Assembly: GCA_016715425.1 (NCBI GenBank)
Contig: JADKAC010000007.1
Location: 62,001 to 126,000 of the forward strand
Source: Bacteroidota bacterium
GTDB taxonomy: Bacteria; Bacteroidota; Bacteroidia; Chitinophagales; BACL12
Direction: 5' to 3'
DNA length: 64,000 nucleotides
The translations under genes were made by a program, and so were the position numbers. The notes under the pieces are model-generated. The model was not told the origin of the DNA, searched no databases, and saw nothing but the letters and a program-made list of their open reading frames with translations. Below, piece after piece: positions 36,355-45,592 of the stretch (positions are counted from its first letter, which is position 1; each line of letters begins with the position of its first letter).

Positions 36355-36765
36355 ATGAAAAAATTTGTTGTTCCTGCAATAACAGCAGGTATTGCATTGT
36401 TGGCATTCAGTTTTGCTGCATTGTTTTTAGTAATTCGATTCTTGCCACCATCCACAAGCGATTTATTTTACAACCCCGTGTTTTGGCCGGGCGAAGATAG
36501 AGCGATGTTATATTATATTCATCCATTTATTTTAAGTTTTGCTTTATCCTGGTTCTGGAACAGGTTTAAAAAATCATTTGATGGAAACTTTATAGCAAGA
36601 GGTGTGGAATTTGGTGTGGTGTACGCTATTATAGCAACACTTCCTTCTATGTGGATTTCATTTAGTGCATTGAATGTAACAATTGTAATGGTTAGTATGT
36701 GGTTTATTTATGGAGTATTTCAAGCAACTATAGCAGGATTTATTTTTGCTAAATTGAATCCTTAA
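36355..36765 (+). CDS. Four-helix membrane protein of unknown function
   Basis: 136 residues with four predicted transmembrane helices (about 5-27, 45-63, 82-101, 106-130). A loop containing FLPPSTSDLFYNPVFWPGED separates the first two. I do not recognise a named family. It stands between the divergent TonB receptor gene and the convergent DsbA-like gene, whose stop codon it abuts directly. Confidence 0.65.
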   Translation: MKKFVVPAITAGIALLAFSFAALFLVIRFLPPSTSDLFYNPVFWPGEDRAMLYYIHPFILSFALSWFWNRFKKSFDGNFIARGVEFGVVYAIIATLPSMWISFSALNVTIVMVSMWFIYGVFQATIAGFIFAKLNP

Positions 36766-37515
36766 TTAATAATCATCTGCCGATTCCGATTGAGAAGGTT
36801 TGCGCTTTTTCAAATATTTTTCAATGGTTTGAATAATCGCATCCTCAGTTGCAAAACCTTTACTTACTAATAAAATTTCTCCATCCATTTGTAAATAGAT
36901 AGCTGGTAAAATATCCGCATTTAAATCTTCGGCAACTATAAATTGTGCTTCCGCAGATTTTATATTTAAATCTTGTTTCATTTTTTCTTCTAAGTCTTCC
37001 GGTTTCAAATCAAATTGTAAGGCACATAAATCAAACAACTCTTTTGACTGCGGATATATTCCATTATAAAAAATGGAGTGTTGCATACACTGCATAAACT
37101 CCAATGATTTTTCAGGATAATACAAACTGAAAATATATAATGCCACTGCACAATTACGTGAATCTAAAAAAGTAGTGTCATCTTTAAATAGACCATTTAA
37201 AAAATCTTCACCAAATGTCACTCCTGTTTTTGACTCCACTAATTTATAATCCCCTATCAGATAAGGCAATAATGTATTGAGCGTACCTGCATTTTCATTG
37301 GCTGCAAAACCGGATGAAATAACGGTAAAGTCTGTTTTATTTTGAAAATGTTTTTGCACATTTGACACCCTTTCATTTCCACCGTAACACCATGCACACA
37401 TAGCATCTGTAACATACACTATCACCGGTCTGTTTCCTGTTTGTGCAAAAATGGTAACATTGGAGAGTATCAATAAAAATGTGGCTACTACATTTCGATA
37501 ATTAATAAATTTCAT
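36766..37515 (-). CDS. Secreted DsbA-family thiol-disulfide protein
   Basis: Start chosen at 37515 (MKFINYRNVVATFLLILSNVTIFAQ), which gives a clean signal peptide; an ATG 21 bases upstream is also open. The active-site CAWC is at residues 40-43 in VTDAMCAWCYGG, as in the DsbA/FrnE-like COG3531 branch, with an all-alpha insertion and a late ILPAIYLQMDGE segment holding the cis-Pro-like position (LP). Probably a periplasmic oxidoreductase or isomerase. The acidic tail SQSESADDY is unusual. Confidence 0.8.
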   Translation of the reverse strand: MKFINYRNVVATFLLILSNVTIFAQTGNRPVIVYVTDAMCAWCYGGNERVSNVQKHFQNKTDFTVISSGFAANENAGTLNTLLPYLIGDYKLVESKTGVTFGEDFLNGLFKDDTTFLDSRNCAVALYIFSLYYPEKSLEFMQCMQHSIFYNGIYPQSKELFDLCALQFDLKPEDLEEKMKQDLNIKSAEAQFIVAEDLNADILPAIYLQMDGEILLVSKGFATEDAIIQTIEKYLKKRKPSQSESADDY

Positions 37516-37603
37516 AATAAATGATTTTTGGTTCAATGATAAAGTAAAATGCTTTTCTAAATAGTATTTGTCAATTATGAAATAAAAATTTTGTCTTTAA
37601 TTC

Positions 37604-39259
37604 TTATGGATTGGCAACTAATATTTCTAAAGTTTTGGATTTCGAGTTTGTATTTACACGAATAAAATAAATTCCACTTGCGGTGTATTGCGGAAAGTTT
37701 TGAATAATTATTGGATTTATTTGTGTGTCAGAATATTCAGGTTGAACTACAAGTATTTTTTTCCCGCTGATATCAAAAATTTCAATCGTAGCATCAGCAG
37801 TTATTTTATCGTAAACGATTAGATACAAGTTTGTTTGAACCGGATTAGGAAACACTGTGAAGAGCTCATCATTTTGTTGACCATCAAAACCTTTCAGAAA
37901 TAAATCAGCGAGAAACAAGTTTGGAATTCCCCAGCCCAATTTATTATTTGGAGTTTTTGCAATGGAAGCACTTTGTTTCAAAGCCTGCATAATTTCCATA
38001 TTGGTTTTATCAGGATGCGCTTGCCATAAAATTGCCGAAGCACCTGCAGCAAGAGGAGATGCATAAGAAGTTCCACTGCCAATAGAAACATAACCTTCAG
38101 AGCTTAACACAGCAGCATTACCTCCTTGTGTTGCAATATCCGGTTTTATTCTACCATCTGCGGTTGGACCTACGGAACTGAAAGATGAATACTGACGGTC
38201 ACCATCTACAGAGCCAATAGCAAACACACTATCCCCATCAGCTGGCGCACCGATGTAATGCCATGAGTCAGAACCATAATTTCCCGCTGCTGTACAAACT
38301 AAAATTCCTTTGCTTGCAGCCATGTCCGCAGCTTTCGTAATTACCGTAGTATTACCATCCAAATCGGAATAGGTGTGACTTTCGTCAGGATTATCAAATG
38401 TGGTATAACTCAAGGAAGAATTAATAATATCAACACCTAAAAAATCAGCTTGCTCGGCACCGGCTAACCAAAAATGTTCCTCAGCCACATATTCGCTATC
38501 TACGATTTCCGTTCTGAACAAATAATATTTTGCATCCGGAGCAGCTCCAACATACACTCCCGGAACATCCGCCGCCATTATAGAAAACACATTGGCACCA
38601 TGATAACTGGAAATAAACACGCTATCATTATCATCAGGAAAATTCCAGTAACCAAGAATTTGTTCTTTTTCCCACACTGAAGAAAAGCCAACTCCTGTAT
38701 CCACGCCAATAAATCCCGCATCAAAAACTGCGATTACCATATCATTTCCTGTGTATCCATTCTCATGCAAAAATGGACCTTCTATCATTCCAAATTGATT
38801 TCCTGCTAATCCATAATAATTCGTTTCTGTTGTTTTTAAATTCTCTATTGACAACATAGGCATTTCCGTTTGACGTTTCATTTTTCTCACCGGTTCAATT
38901 TTGGAAACGCAATTAAGTGATAAAATAGAAGCGAGAATTTCGGGGTCGGAGGATTGAATACTAATTGCATTTAACCACCTTGAAGCTGTAATTATTTTGA
39001 CACCGGTTTCTTTAATCTGACCGATATAAAATTCACTCACGGGCAAATCAGAATAGCTCATTGGAATATTAAATCGCTTTCTTTTTTCTATTGAACGAGT
39101 GCTTAAAAATTCATGAGGACGATCAAGCGAATATTCGGAATGCTGCTTATCTGTCAGATAAACCCAATAGGTTTGAGGCAGCATTTCATCTTGCCCAAAT
39201 ACAAATTCAGAAATTTGAAAGAAAAAAAGGAGGATAAAAAATTGCTTCAAGTATAGCAT
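37604..39259 (-). CDS. Subtilisin-like S8 serine peptidase with T9SS sorting domain
   Basis: 551 residues. Signal peptide (LKQFFILLFFFQISEFVFGQ), an inhibitor-like propeptide (about 25-130), then the S8 domain with the catalytic triad Asp180 (VFDAGF), His220 (SSYHGANV) and Ser398 (GSGTSYASP), and oxyanion Asn327 (AAGNYG). The C-terminal VFPNPVQTNLYLIVYD ... KTLEILVANP is a type A T9SS sorting domain. All key residues are intact, so an active extracellular protease is likely. Confidence 0.92.
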   Translation of the reverse strand: MLYLKQFFILLFFFQISEFVFGQDEMLPQTYWVYLTDKQHSEYSLDRPHEFLSTRSIEKRKRFNIPMSYSDLPVSEFYIGQIKETGVKIITASRWLNAISIQSSDPEILASILSLNCVSKIEPVRKMKRQTEMPMLSIENLKTTETNYYGLAGNQFGMIEGPFLHENGYTGNDMVIAVFDAGFIGVDTGVGFSSVWEKEQILGYWNFPDDNDSVFISSYHGANVFSIMAADVPGVYVGAAPDAKYYLFRTEIVDSEYVAEEHFWLAGAEQADFLGVDIINSSLSYTTFDNPDESHTYSDLDGNTTVITKAADMAASKGILVCTAAGNYGSDSWHYIGAPADGDSVFAIGSVDGDRQYSSFSSVGPTADGRIKPDIATQGGNAAVLSSEGYVSIGSGTSYASPLAAGASAILWQAHPDKTNMEIMQALKQSASIAKTPNNKLGWGIPNLFLADLFLKGFDGQQNDELFTVFPNPVQTNLYLIVYDKITADATIEIFDISGKKILVVQPEYSDTQINPIIIQNFPQYTASGIYFIRVNTNSKSKTLEILVANP

Positions 39260-39290
39260 CTAATTGTTAGTTTAAAAATCTGATTTGTAA

Positions 39291-40043
39291 TTAGTTATAA
39301 TCTATAACTGTCATCCTGACACTATACCCACACTGCGTATTTTCTTCCCAAATACAATCGGGACAAATATTTTGAGTGGTATAATGACGAAAAAATCTAT
39401 ACACCATTCCCACTCCTTTAGCATACTTCTCTTCCGAGTGATTAAGCTCAATTAAATTCTGACTGCCATTTTGCACCACTGTTATTACATCCTCAAAATT
39501 AAAAACACCGACTAATTCCGGCTCTCTCACTTTGGTGTAACAGAACTCCCATCCTTCTAAAAATACCAGATTATTACATTGCTGATCTACAAGTATAGAA
39601 CTCAGTCCACCGAGGTAGGCATGACCTTTCCATTCCACATCTTTTTCCACCGGAGAAACAAGTTTTATATAGCGCAAATTGTTCTCTACTTTTTCTACGG
39701 ATACATCTTTATAGTTCGCAGTTCCGGTTCCAACTAATGTCCAGGAGTCAGTTCCTGATGGTCGGCTGAAACGCTCAATCCTATAATTCAAAAAATTACT
39801 GCCATCTCTGAAAGTATCTGTAAGCACTTCTTTAATATCTACATGCACAGTATCGTTGGCAATAGTTTCGAAATAATGAATGCTATCCGTTTTATAAGTG
39901 ATATACTTCCCAATTGCCAAAGGATAATAATCCATTGCCTGATAAACCGTAATATTCTTTACCGAATCTTCAGTGCAGGAAATTATCAGGCTACCTGTTA
40001 AAAAAAGTATTACAGAAACAACAAGTAATTTATTGGTTTTCAT
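39291..40043 (-). CDS. Lipoprotein of unknown function
   Basis: Start placed at the ATG at 40043 (MKTNKLLVVSVILFLTGSLIISC), 14 bases inside the end of mnmA; the frame opens 12 bases earlier. The lipobox is SLIISC. The mature domain has the segment AMDYYPLAIGKYITYKTDSI, common to Bacteroidota lipoproteins that begin DYFPL-xGxYWxY, followed by beta-rich sequence and four late cysteines (CPDC, QCGY). The overlap with mnmA suggests shared transcription, although the functions look unrelated. Confidence 0.7.
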   Translation of the reverse strand: MKTNKLLVVSVILFLTGSLIISCTEDSVKNITVYQAMDYYPLAIGKYITYKTDSIHYFETIANDTVHVDIKEVLTDTFRDGSNFLNYRIERFSRPSGTDSWTLVGTGTANYKDVSVEKVENNLRYIKLVSPVEKDVEWKGHAYLGGLSSILVDQQCNNLVFLEGWEFCYTKVREPELVGVFNFEDVITVVQNGSQNLIELNHSEEKYAKGVGMVYRFFRHYTTQNICPDCIWEENTQCGYSVRMTVIDYN

Positions 40044-41154
40044 TAGTGTGGTCAATTAAAAAATTGCTTAAAATATTTCCTCCTCCAATCACATCATTGC
40101 CTTCATAAAACACTGCAGATTGCCCGGGAGTAATTGCATTTACCATAGTTTCAAATTCTACTTTCAATATTCCATTTCCTTCGGGAATAATAGTGGATAA
40201 TGCGCCGGGGGATTTGTATCGGATTTTGGTAGAAACTTCCATTGCATCATTTATTGCGGCATATTTCTGCAAATTCAGATTGTGTACAAATGCACCATTG
40301 CGCAATAAATCTTCTTCTAATCCCAGAACCACTTCATTTACATCAGGACGGATTTCAGAAACAAAATACGGTTGACCCAAAGCAATACCTAAACCTTTGC
40401 GCTGACCAATGGTGAAAAAAGGATAGCCTTTATGTTTACCCAGAATATTTCCATTTTTATCCACAAACAAACCACCATCTACTCTTTCTTCCAACCCTTC
40501 TACTCTGCGTTTTAAAAATCCACGATAATCGTTATCAGGTACAAAACATATTTCATAACTCTCTGCTTTATTAGCCAACTCAATCAAACCCATGTCTTTT
40601 GCCATTTGCCGAATTTCAGTTTTTCTGAGATGACCTAAGGGAAAGTTAGTACGCTTCAAGCAATCCTGACTAAGTCCCCAAAGCACATACGATTGATCTT
40701 TATTATCATCCGTTCCTTTCGAAATATAAAAGCGATCATCCGATTTATTTACTCGTGCATAATGACCGGTTGCAATAAATTCACAATCCATTTGATCGGC
40801 ACGACGCAACAAGGCTTCCCATTTAATATGTGTATTGCACAACACACATGGATTAGGAGTGCGGCCGGATAAGTATTCATCCACAAAATTATTTATAACA
40901 TAATCGCCAAATTCTTCTCGGATATCTACAATGAAATGATGAAACCCCAAATCAACAGAAACCTGACGGGCATCATTAATTGAATCGAGGCTACAACATC
41001 CGGTTTCTTTTTTAGAACCACCACTTGTGGCATAATCCCATGTTTTCATAGTAATTCCCACAACTTCATAGCCTTGCTCGTGCAACATAATCGCAGTAAC
41101 AGTGCTATCCAATCCGCCGCTCATCGCCACCAAAACTTTTCCATGCTTACTCAT
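40030..41154 (-). CDS. mnmA: tRNA-specific 2-thiouridylase MnmA
   Basis: 374 residues. The PP-loop SGGLDSTV is at 13-20. The catalytic cysteines sit in NPCVLCN (about residue 100) and YEICFVPD (about residue 200), and GHYARV and GQRKGLG are also present. MnmA thiolates U34 of tRNA Lys, Glu and Gln using sulfur from a relay. The early insertion ATSGGSKKETGCCSLDSINDAR (in the Bacteroidota type) is present. The end overlaps the following lipoprotein gene by 14 bases. Confidence 0.95.
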   Translation of the reverse strand: MSKHGKVLVAMSGGLDSTVTAIMLHEQGYEVVGITMKTWDYATSGGSKKETGCCSLDSINDARQVSVDLGFHHFIVDIREEFGDYVINNFVDEYLSGRTPNPCVLCNTHIKWEALLRRADQMDCEFIATGHYARVNKSDDRFYISKGTDDNKDQSYVLWGLSQDCLKRTNFPLGHLRKTEIRQMAKDMGLIELANKAESYEICFVPDNDYRGFLKRRVEGLEERVDGGLFVDKNGNILGKHKGYPFFTIGQRKGLGIALGQPYFVSEIRPDVNEVVLGLEEDLLRNGAFVHNLNLQKYAAINDAMEVSTKIRYKSPGALSTIIPEGNGILKVEFETMVNAITPGQSAVFYEGNDVIGGGNILSNFLIDHTNENQ

Positions 41155-41299
41155 AGTGTAAAATTACAACGACAAGCTCTCATTAGTTCGAAACAGAATT
41201 GTTACTATATCAGAAATAGGTAAACAATGGAATTTTTATAATGAAATTCATGATGAAATGCCACTCATGTTTAAATAAAAAATAATGCAACTTTACCCC

Positions 41300-42013
41300 A
41301 TGCCGCTTGAGATATGTTGTTATAATGCAACAAGTGCAATTGTTGCCGCAGATGCAGGTGCAAATAGAATTGAATTGTGTGCAGGTGCTTCCGGAGGAAT
41401 AACTCCTTCTATAGGAACTATTGAAACTGTTTGTAATTCAATCAATATTCCGGTGCATGTATTAATAAGACCTCGTGAAGGAAATTTTAATTATTCAAAG
41501 AAAGAGTTTGAAGTTATACTGAAGGATATTGAAACATGTGAAAAAATAAAAGTTGCAGGAGTTGTTTTTGGAATTTTGGATTCATCAAAAAAAGTGGATG
41601 TGAATCGTTGTAAAGAATTAATATCAGTGGCAAATGGAATGCGGTGTATTTTTCATAAAGCAATAGATATAGTTCCGGATATCGAATCTGCATTTGAAAC
41701 AATAATAGATTGTGGTTTTAAAACAGTTTTAACAAGTGGAGGAAAACAAAATGTATTTCATGGTTTGCAACAACTGCTTAAACTAAAACAAACATTTGGT
41801 ACTGCAATTCAAATAATGCCCGGCGGCGGAATTCGCAGTGAGAATATTTCTGCTATTAATAATGTGTTGCATTCTAAATGGTATCATTCAAGTGCAATCA
41901 TAAATACAAATACAAATGAAAAAGTAGAGATGTATGATAATAATGATATACTGATGTGCAACACTCAAGAAATTAATGCTATGCAATTATATCTCAACAA
42001 GGCAAATTCATGA
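41300..42013 (+). CDS. cutC: CutC family protein (copper homeostasis protein homolog)
   Basis: Start placed at 41300 (MPLEICCYNATSAIVAADAGANRIELC), matching the E. coli CutC N-terminus LEICCYS; an ATG 15 bases earlier is possible. The TIM-barrel motifs SGGITPSIGTI, VHVLIRPREGNF, HKAIDI and LTSGG are present. The family name comes from copper tolerance in E. coli, but its biochemical role is not settled. The stop overlaps the next gene's ATG (ATGA), making a tightly coupled operon with the beta-mannosidase and a phosphatase. Confidence 0.92.
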   Translation: MPLEICCYNATSAIVAADAGANRIELCAGASGGITPSIGTIETVCNSINIPVHVLIRPREGNFNYSKKEFEVILKDIETCEKIKVAGVVFGILDSSKKVDVNRCKELISVANGMRCIFHKAIDIVPDIESAFETIIDCGFKTVLTSGGKQNVFHGLQQLLKLKQTFGTAIQIMPGGGIRSENISAINNVLHSKWYHSSAIINTNTNEKVEMYDNNDILMCNTQEINAMQLYLNKANS

Positions 42014-44496
42014 ACAGAAATTTTATTTTGCTTGCATTGATTTTTCAACTGCATTGGATTCAAGCACAAAGCATTTTTCCTCTCAATTCAAATTGGCAAT
42101 TCAGAGAAGATGGAACAGATACCTGGTATGCTGCAACAGTTCCCGGAACAGTGCATACAGATTTGATGGCAGCAGGAAAAATTCCGGATCCTTTTTATGG
42201 AACAAATGAAAGTTTAGTGCAATGGGTGGAAGAAAAAAATTGGGATTATAGATGTGTATTTAATTTAAATGAATCACAAGTTGCAAATAAAAACACCTCA
42301 CTTGTATTTGATGGCATTGATACTTATGCAGATATTTTTTTAAATGGAATTCTCGTTTTACAAACAGATAATATGTTTCGCCAATGGGAAACAGCAATTG
42401 ATACTTTGCTGAGAGCAGGAGAAAATATTTTGACAATTAATTTTACTTCTCCTTTAATAAAAAGTAAACAACTTGCGAATGCATCATCCATTGTTTTACC
42501 TGTGGAGGAAAGAGTTTACACACGCAAAGCACAATACCATTATGGTTGGGATTGGGGGCCTCGACTTGTTACATCCGGAATTTGGTTACCGGTGTATTTG
42601 CAATTTAAAAATGATGTTTCAATAGAAAACATACAAGTAATTACGGATAAAATAAAAACGGAGTCTGCAACAGTAACATTTAATTCAAATATATTTTCAA
42701 CAACTGCTGAGGATATTACATTAGAAATTTCAGATGAAAAAGGCAATACAATTTTTTCAGAAAACTATTTACTCAGGCAAGGAGAAAATAACATTCCAAT
42801 TTCCATTCAAATTCAATCGCCAAAACTTTGGTGGTCGCATGATCTTGGCGAACCGTATTTATATAATTATACAATACAGTTATTTGTAAATGATCAACTA
42901 ATAGAAAAGAAAAAAATACAATTCGGAATCAGAAAAATAGAATTAATCACCACACCGGATTCTATAGGAACATCTTTTTATTTTAAGCTAAATAACCAAC
43001 CTGTTTTTATGCGTGGAGCAAACTTTATTCCCACAGATAATTTTTTGCCACGCACAACTGACAGTTCCTATCTCGCACAATTATTAGAAGTAAAAAATGC
43101 CAACATGAATATGCTGCGCATTTGGGGTGGAGGCATTTATGAGAAAGATATTTTTTATGATTTGTGTGATTCATTGGGCATTCTTGTTTGGCAGGATTTT
43201 ATGTTTGCCTGCGCCATGTATCCCGGCGATAGTAATTTTATATCCAATGTGAAAAATGAAATTAATTATCAGGTTAAACGCTTGCGCAATCATCCGAGTA
43301 TTGCATTATGGTGTGGCAATAATGAAATAGATGAAGCATGGAATAATTGGGGATGGCAAGTAAAATACAATCAGGAAGATCAGGATAAAATCTGGAGTTG
43401 GTACAATGCAATATTTGATACAATGATTCCAAATATAATTGCAAGTGAAGATGGAACACGATCATATTGGCCATCATCCCCTTCTATCGGTTGGGGTCGT
43501 AAAGAAAGTTTATTAAGTGGTGATGTACATTATTGGGGAGTGTGGTGGGGCAATCAATCGTTTGATTACTACAATGAAAAAGTAGGAAGATTTATGAGTG
43601 AATATGGATTTCAGGGAATGCCTTCTTATCGTTCATTTAAAAAATTTACTCCGGAAAAAGAATTGAAATATAATTCACCAACAATGAAAGCGCATCAAAA
43701 ACATCCTGTGGGTTATGAAACAATTCTTACCTATCTAAAAAGAGATTATAAAAGCAGTACACAATTAGAAACATTTATTTATACTTCGCAACTATTACAG
43801 GCAAAGGGAATAGCAACGGCTATTGAAGCACACCGACGATCAATGCCCTATTGTATGGGTACTTTATTTTGGCAAATGAATGATTGCTGGCCAGTTACTT
43901 CCTGGAGTGCAATTGATTATTATGGAAACAGAAAAGCATTGTATTATGTAGCAAAAACAAATTTTGCACCAATGATAATTTCTTTGGCCAAGAACAAAAA
44001 TGCTTTGGATTGTTTTATAATAAATAACGGAAACAAAAAAGAAAATATCACTGCAATAGTTGAAGTACTTATGACTAATGGATCTATCATTAATGCAGAT
44101 ACTTTGCAATTGGATATTCCGGCAGATTCTGCATTTATATTTTTTAAACTCAGTAAAAATTTATATACTCAAAAAGAAAAAAAAGTAGTTCGTGTACGAT
44201 TGATAGATCAAGAGGAAATGCTTTGCGATTATTTCAAATACTTAGTGCCACCAAAAGATTTGCAATTGAAAAAACCGGAAATAGAAATTGATTTTCAAAA
44301 AAACAATAATATGCTTTCAGTAAAAACAAATGTATTTACTTCAGGCATATATCTCTATACTGAATCAGAAGAACTGAAATTAAGTGATAACTTTTTTGAT
44401 CTTGTTCCCGGCGAAACCAAATATCTGCACATAGAAGGAAATTTTTCAGATGATGCAGAAAACATTTTATATAAATCTTTAAATACGATTAGATAA
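42010..44496 (+). CDS. Glycoside hydrolase family 2 beta-mannosidase
   Basis: 828 residues. Signal peptide (NRNFILLALIFQLHWIQAQ), a jelly-roll sugar-binding domain (WQFREDGTDTWYAATVPGTVHTDLMAAGKI), an Ig-like domain, and the TIM barrel. The acid/base is Glu439 in WCGNNEIDEAW; the nucleophile is Glu531 in MSEYGFQGMPS. The GTVHTDL and NWDYRC motifs are of beta-mannosidase rather than beta-galactosidase type. It removes terminal beta-mannose, probably in the periplasm or at the surface; no T9SS domain is present. Overlaps cutC by four bases. Confidence 0.93.
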   Translation: MNRNFILLALIFQLHWIQAQSIFPLNSNWQFREDGTDTWYAATVPGTVHTDLMAAGKIPDPFYGTNESLVQWVEEKNWDYRCVFNLNESQVANKNTSLVFDGIDTYADIFLNGILVLQTDNMFRQWETAIDTLLRAGENILTINFTSPLIKSKQLANASSIVLPVEERVYTRKAQYHYGWDWGPRLVTSGIWLPVYLQFKNDVSIENIQVITDKIKTESATVTFNSNIFSTTAEDITLEISDEKGNTIFSENYLLRQGENNIPISIQIQSPKLWWSHDLGEPYLYNYTIQLFVNDQLIEKKKIQFGIRKIELITTPDSIGTSFYFKLNNQPVFMRGANFIPTDNFLPRTTDSSYLAQLLEVKNANMNMLRIWGGGIYEKDIFYDLCDSLGILVWQDFMFACAMYPGDSNFISNVKNEINYQVKRLRNHPSIALWCGNNEIDEAWNNWGWQVKYNQEDQDKIWSWYNAIFDTMIPNIIASEDGTRSYWPSSPSIGWGRKESLLSGDVHYWGVWWGNQSFDYYNEKVGRFMSEYGFQGMPSYRSFKKFTPEKELKYNSPTMKAHQKHPVGYETILTYLKRDYKSSTQLETFIYTSQLLQAKGIATAIEAHRRSMPYCMGTLFWQMNDCWPVTSWSAIDYYGNRKALYYVAKTNFAPMIISLAKNKNALDCFIINNGNKKENITAIVEVLMTNGSIINADTLQLDIPADSAFIFFKLSKNLYTQKEKKVVRVRLIDQEEMLCDYFKYLVPPKDLQLKKPEIEIDFQKNNNMLSVKTNVFTSGIYLYTESEELKLSDNFFDLVPGETKYLHIEGNFSDDAENILYKSLNTIR

Positions 44497-44501
44497 TAAC
44501 T

Positions 44502-45191
44502 ATGGCCCGATATGCAATTTCAGATATTCACGGATGTATAAAAACATTTAATAGTTTGCTTGATAAAATCGCTCTCACAAAAAATGATACGTTGTTTTTA
44601 TTGGGTGATTATATTGATAGAGGAAATAATAGTAAAGACGTAATTGATAAAATCCTGAATTTAAAAACGGAAGGATTTGATGTGCAATGTCTGTTGGGAA
44701 ATCATGAATGGTTATTATTAAATGCCGCTTATGAAAGAGGTTATAAAGACAATTGGTTAAGTCGCAATGGTGGCATTGCCACATTAGAAAGTTATGGAAT
44801 TATTGCAGAAGACTATTTAAATTATATTCCAGAATCACATCTGCATTTTTTTAAAAGTCTTCAATACTTTATTGAGTTAGATGATTATTATTTAGTGCAT
44901 GCAGGTTTTAATTTTAAAGACGAAGATCCGTTTGGAGATTACCATAGTATGATTTGGATAAGAGATTGGTATAAACATATAAAAATAAGTTTGTTGGGAG
45001 ATAAAAAAATTGTCCATGGTCATACACCAAGATCAATTGTTTCATTGCGTGAAGATGTTGCTTCCGGAAAAAAAGTAGTGTTTGATATTGATTGCGGATG
45101 TGTATATAAAGGAAGAAGTTTTGGCGGACATTTAGCTTCCTTAAATCTGGATACATTAGAAATTATAGGACAGGAAAATATTGAAGATTAA
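44502..45191 (+). CDS. Metallophosphoesterase (PPP-type serine/threonine phosphatase-like)
   Basis: 229 residues, starting MARYAISDIHG. Metal and catalytic motifs are complete: SDIHGC (7-12), LGDYIDRGNNS (about 32-42), LLGNHEWLLL (about 65-74), VHAGFNF (about 130) and VHGHTPR (about 170). The family includes the bacterial PrpA/B phosphatases and ApaH-like hydrolases; the substrate is not known. It follows the beta-mannosidase by five bases. Its stop codon overlaps the convergent kup stop. Confidence 0.88.
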   Translation: MARYAISDIHGCIKTFNSLLDKIALTKNDTLFLLGDYIDRGNNSKDVIDKILNLKTEGFDVQCLLGNHEWLLLNAAYERGYKDNWLSRNGGIATLESYGIIAEDYLNYIPESHLHFFKSLQYFIELDDYYLVHAGFNFKDEDPFGDYHSMIWIRDWYKHIKISLLGDKKIVHGHTPRSIVSLREDVASGKKVVFDIDCGCVYKGRSFGGHLASLNLDTLEIIGQENIED

Positions 45192-45547
45192 GGTATCCGC
45201 TTCAAATCAATAGCCGAAGCTTTACCTACTCGTATCGGAACAGATTCTTCCACCATATTTGTTTGCTCCAAACCAAAATCCTCCGCAGTGGATATTCCTA
45301 ATTTTTTAATAATTCTATACCCCTTCACTACAAATTGTTCCCAGGGTGAAAGTTTATCATCTATTGCAATTCTGGATTGAACAACAATGAATTTAAAATC
45401 CGCAGGCAATTCAAATTTGCGCAAAGAAGGATAACGACTTAGGATATCTACCTCACCATTTGCAACTAAATCACTCACTATTTTAGAAAACATATAATTC
45501 ACTTTATGCTCTACTTTAAATCCAAAACGCAAACGAACGAAAAGCAA
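45188..45547 (-). CDS. kup: C-terminal fragment of the frameshifted potassium transporter Kup
   Basis: 119 residues matching the cytoplasmic C-terminal domain of Kup: FVRLRFGFKVEHKVNYMF, DILSRYPSLRKFELPADFKFIVV and ending VPIRVGKASAIDLKRIP. The preceding 30 or so residues of the family (PKRADVYWFVHVDITNDPYK, QVQTLIPK) are encoded in a third frame between 45553 and 45642. Adding one A in the four-A run at 45549-45552 (minus sense) would join that middle piece to this one. Together with the break at 45643-45650, the gene needs two opposite one-base corrections. Confidence 0.8.
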   Translation of the reverse strand: MLFVRLRFGFKVEHKVNYMFSKIVSDLVANGEVDILSRYPSLRKFELPADFKFIVVQSRIAIDDKLSPWEQFVVKGYRIIKKLGISTAEDFGLEQTNMVEESVPIRVGKASAIDLKRIP

Positions 45548-45592
45548 GTTTTCGGAATTAGAGTTTGTACCTGATATTCCGCTTTATAGGGA

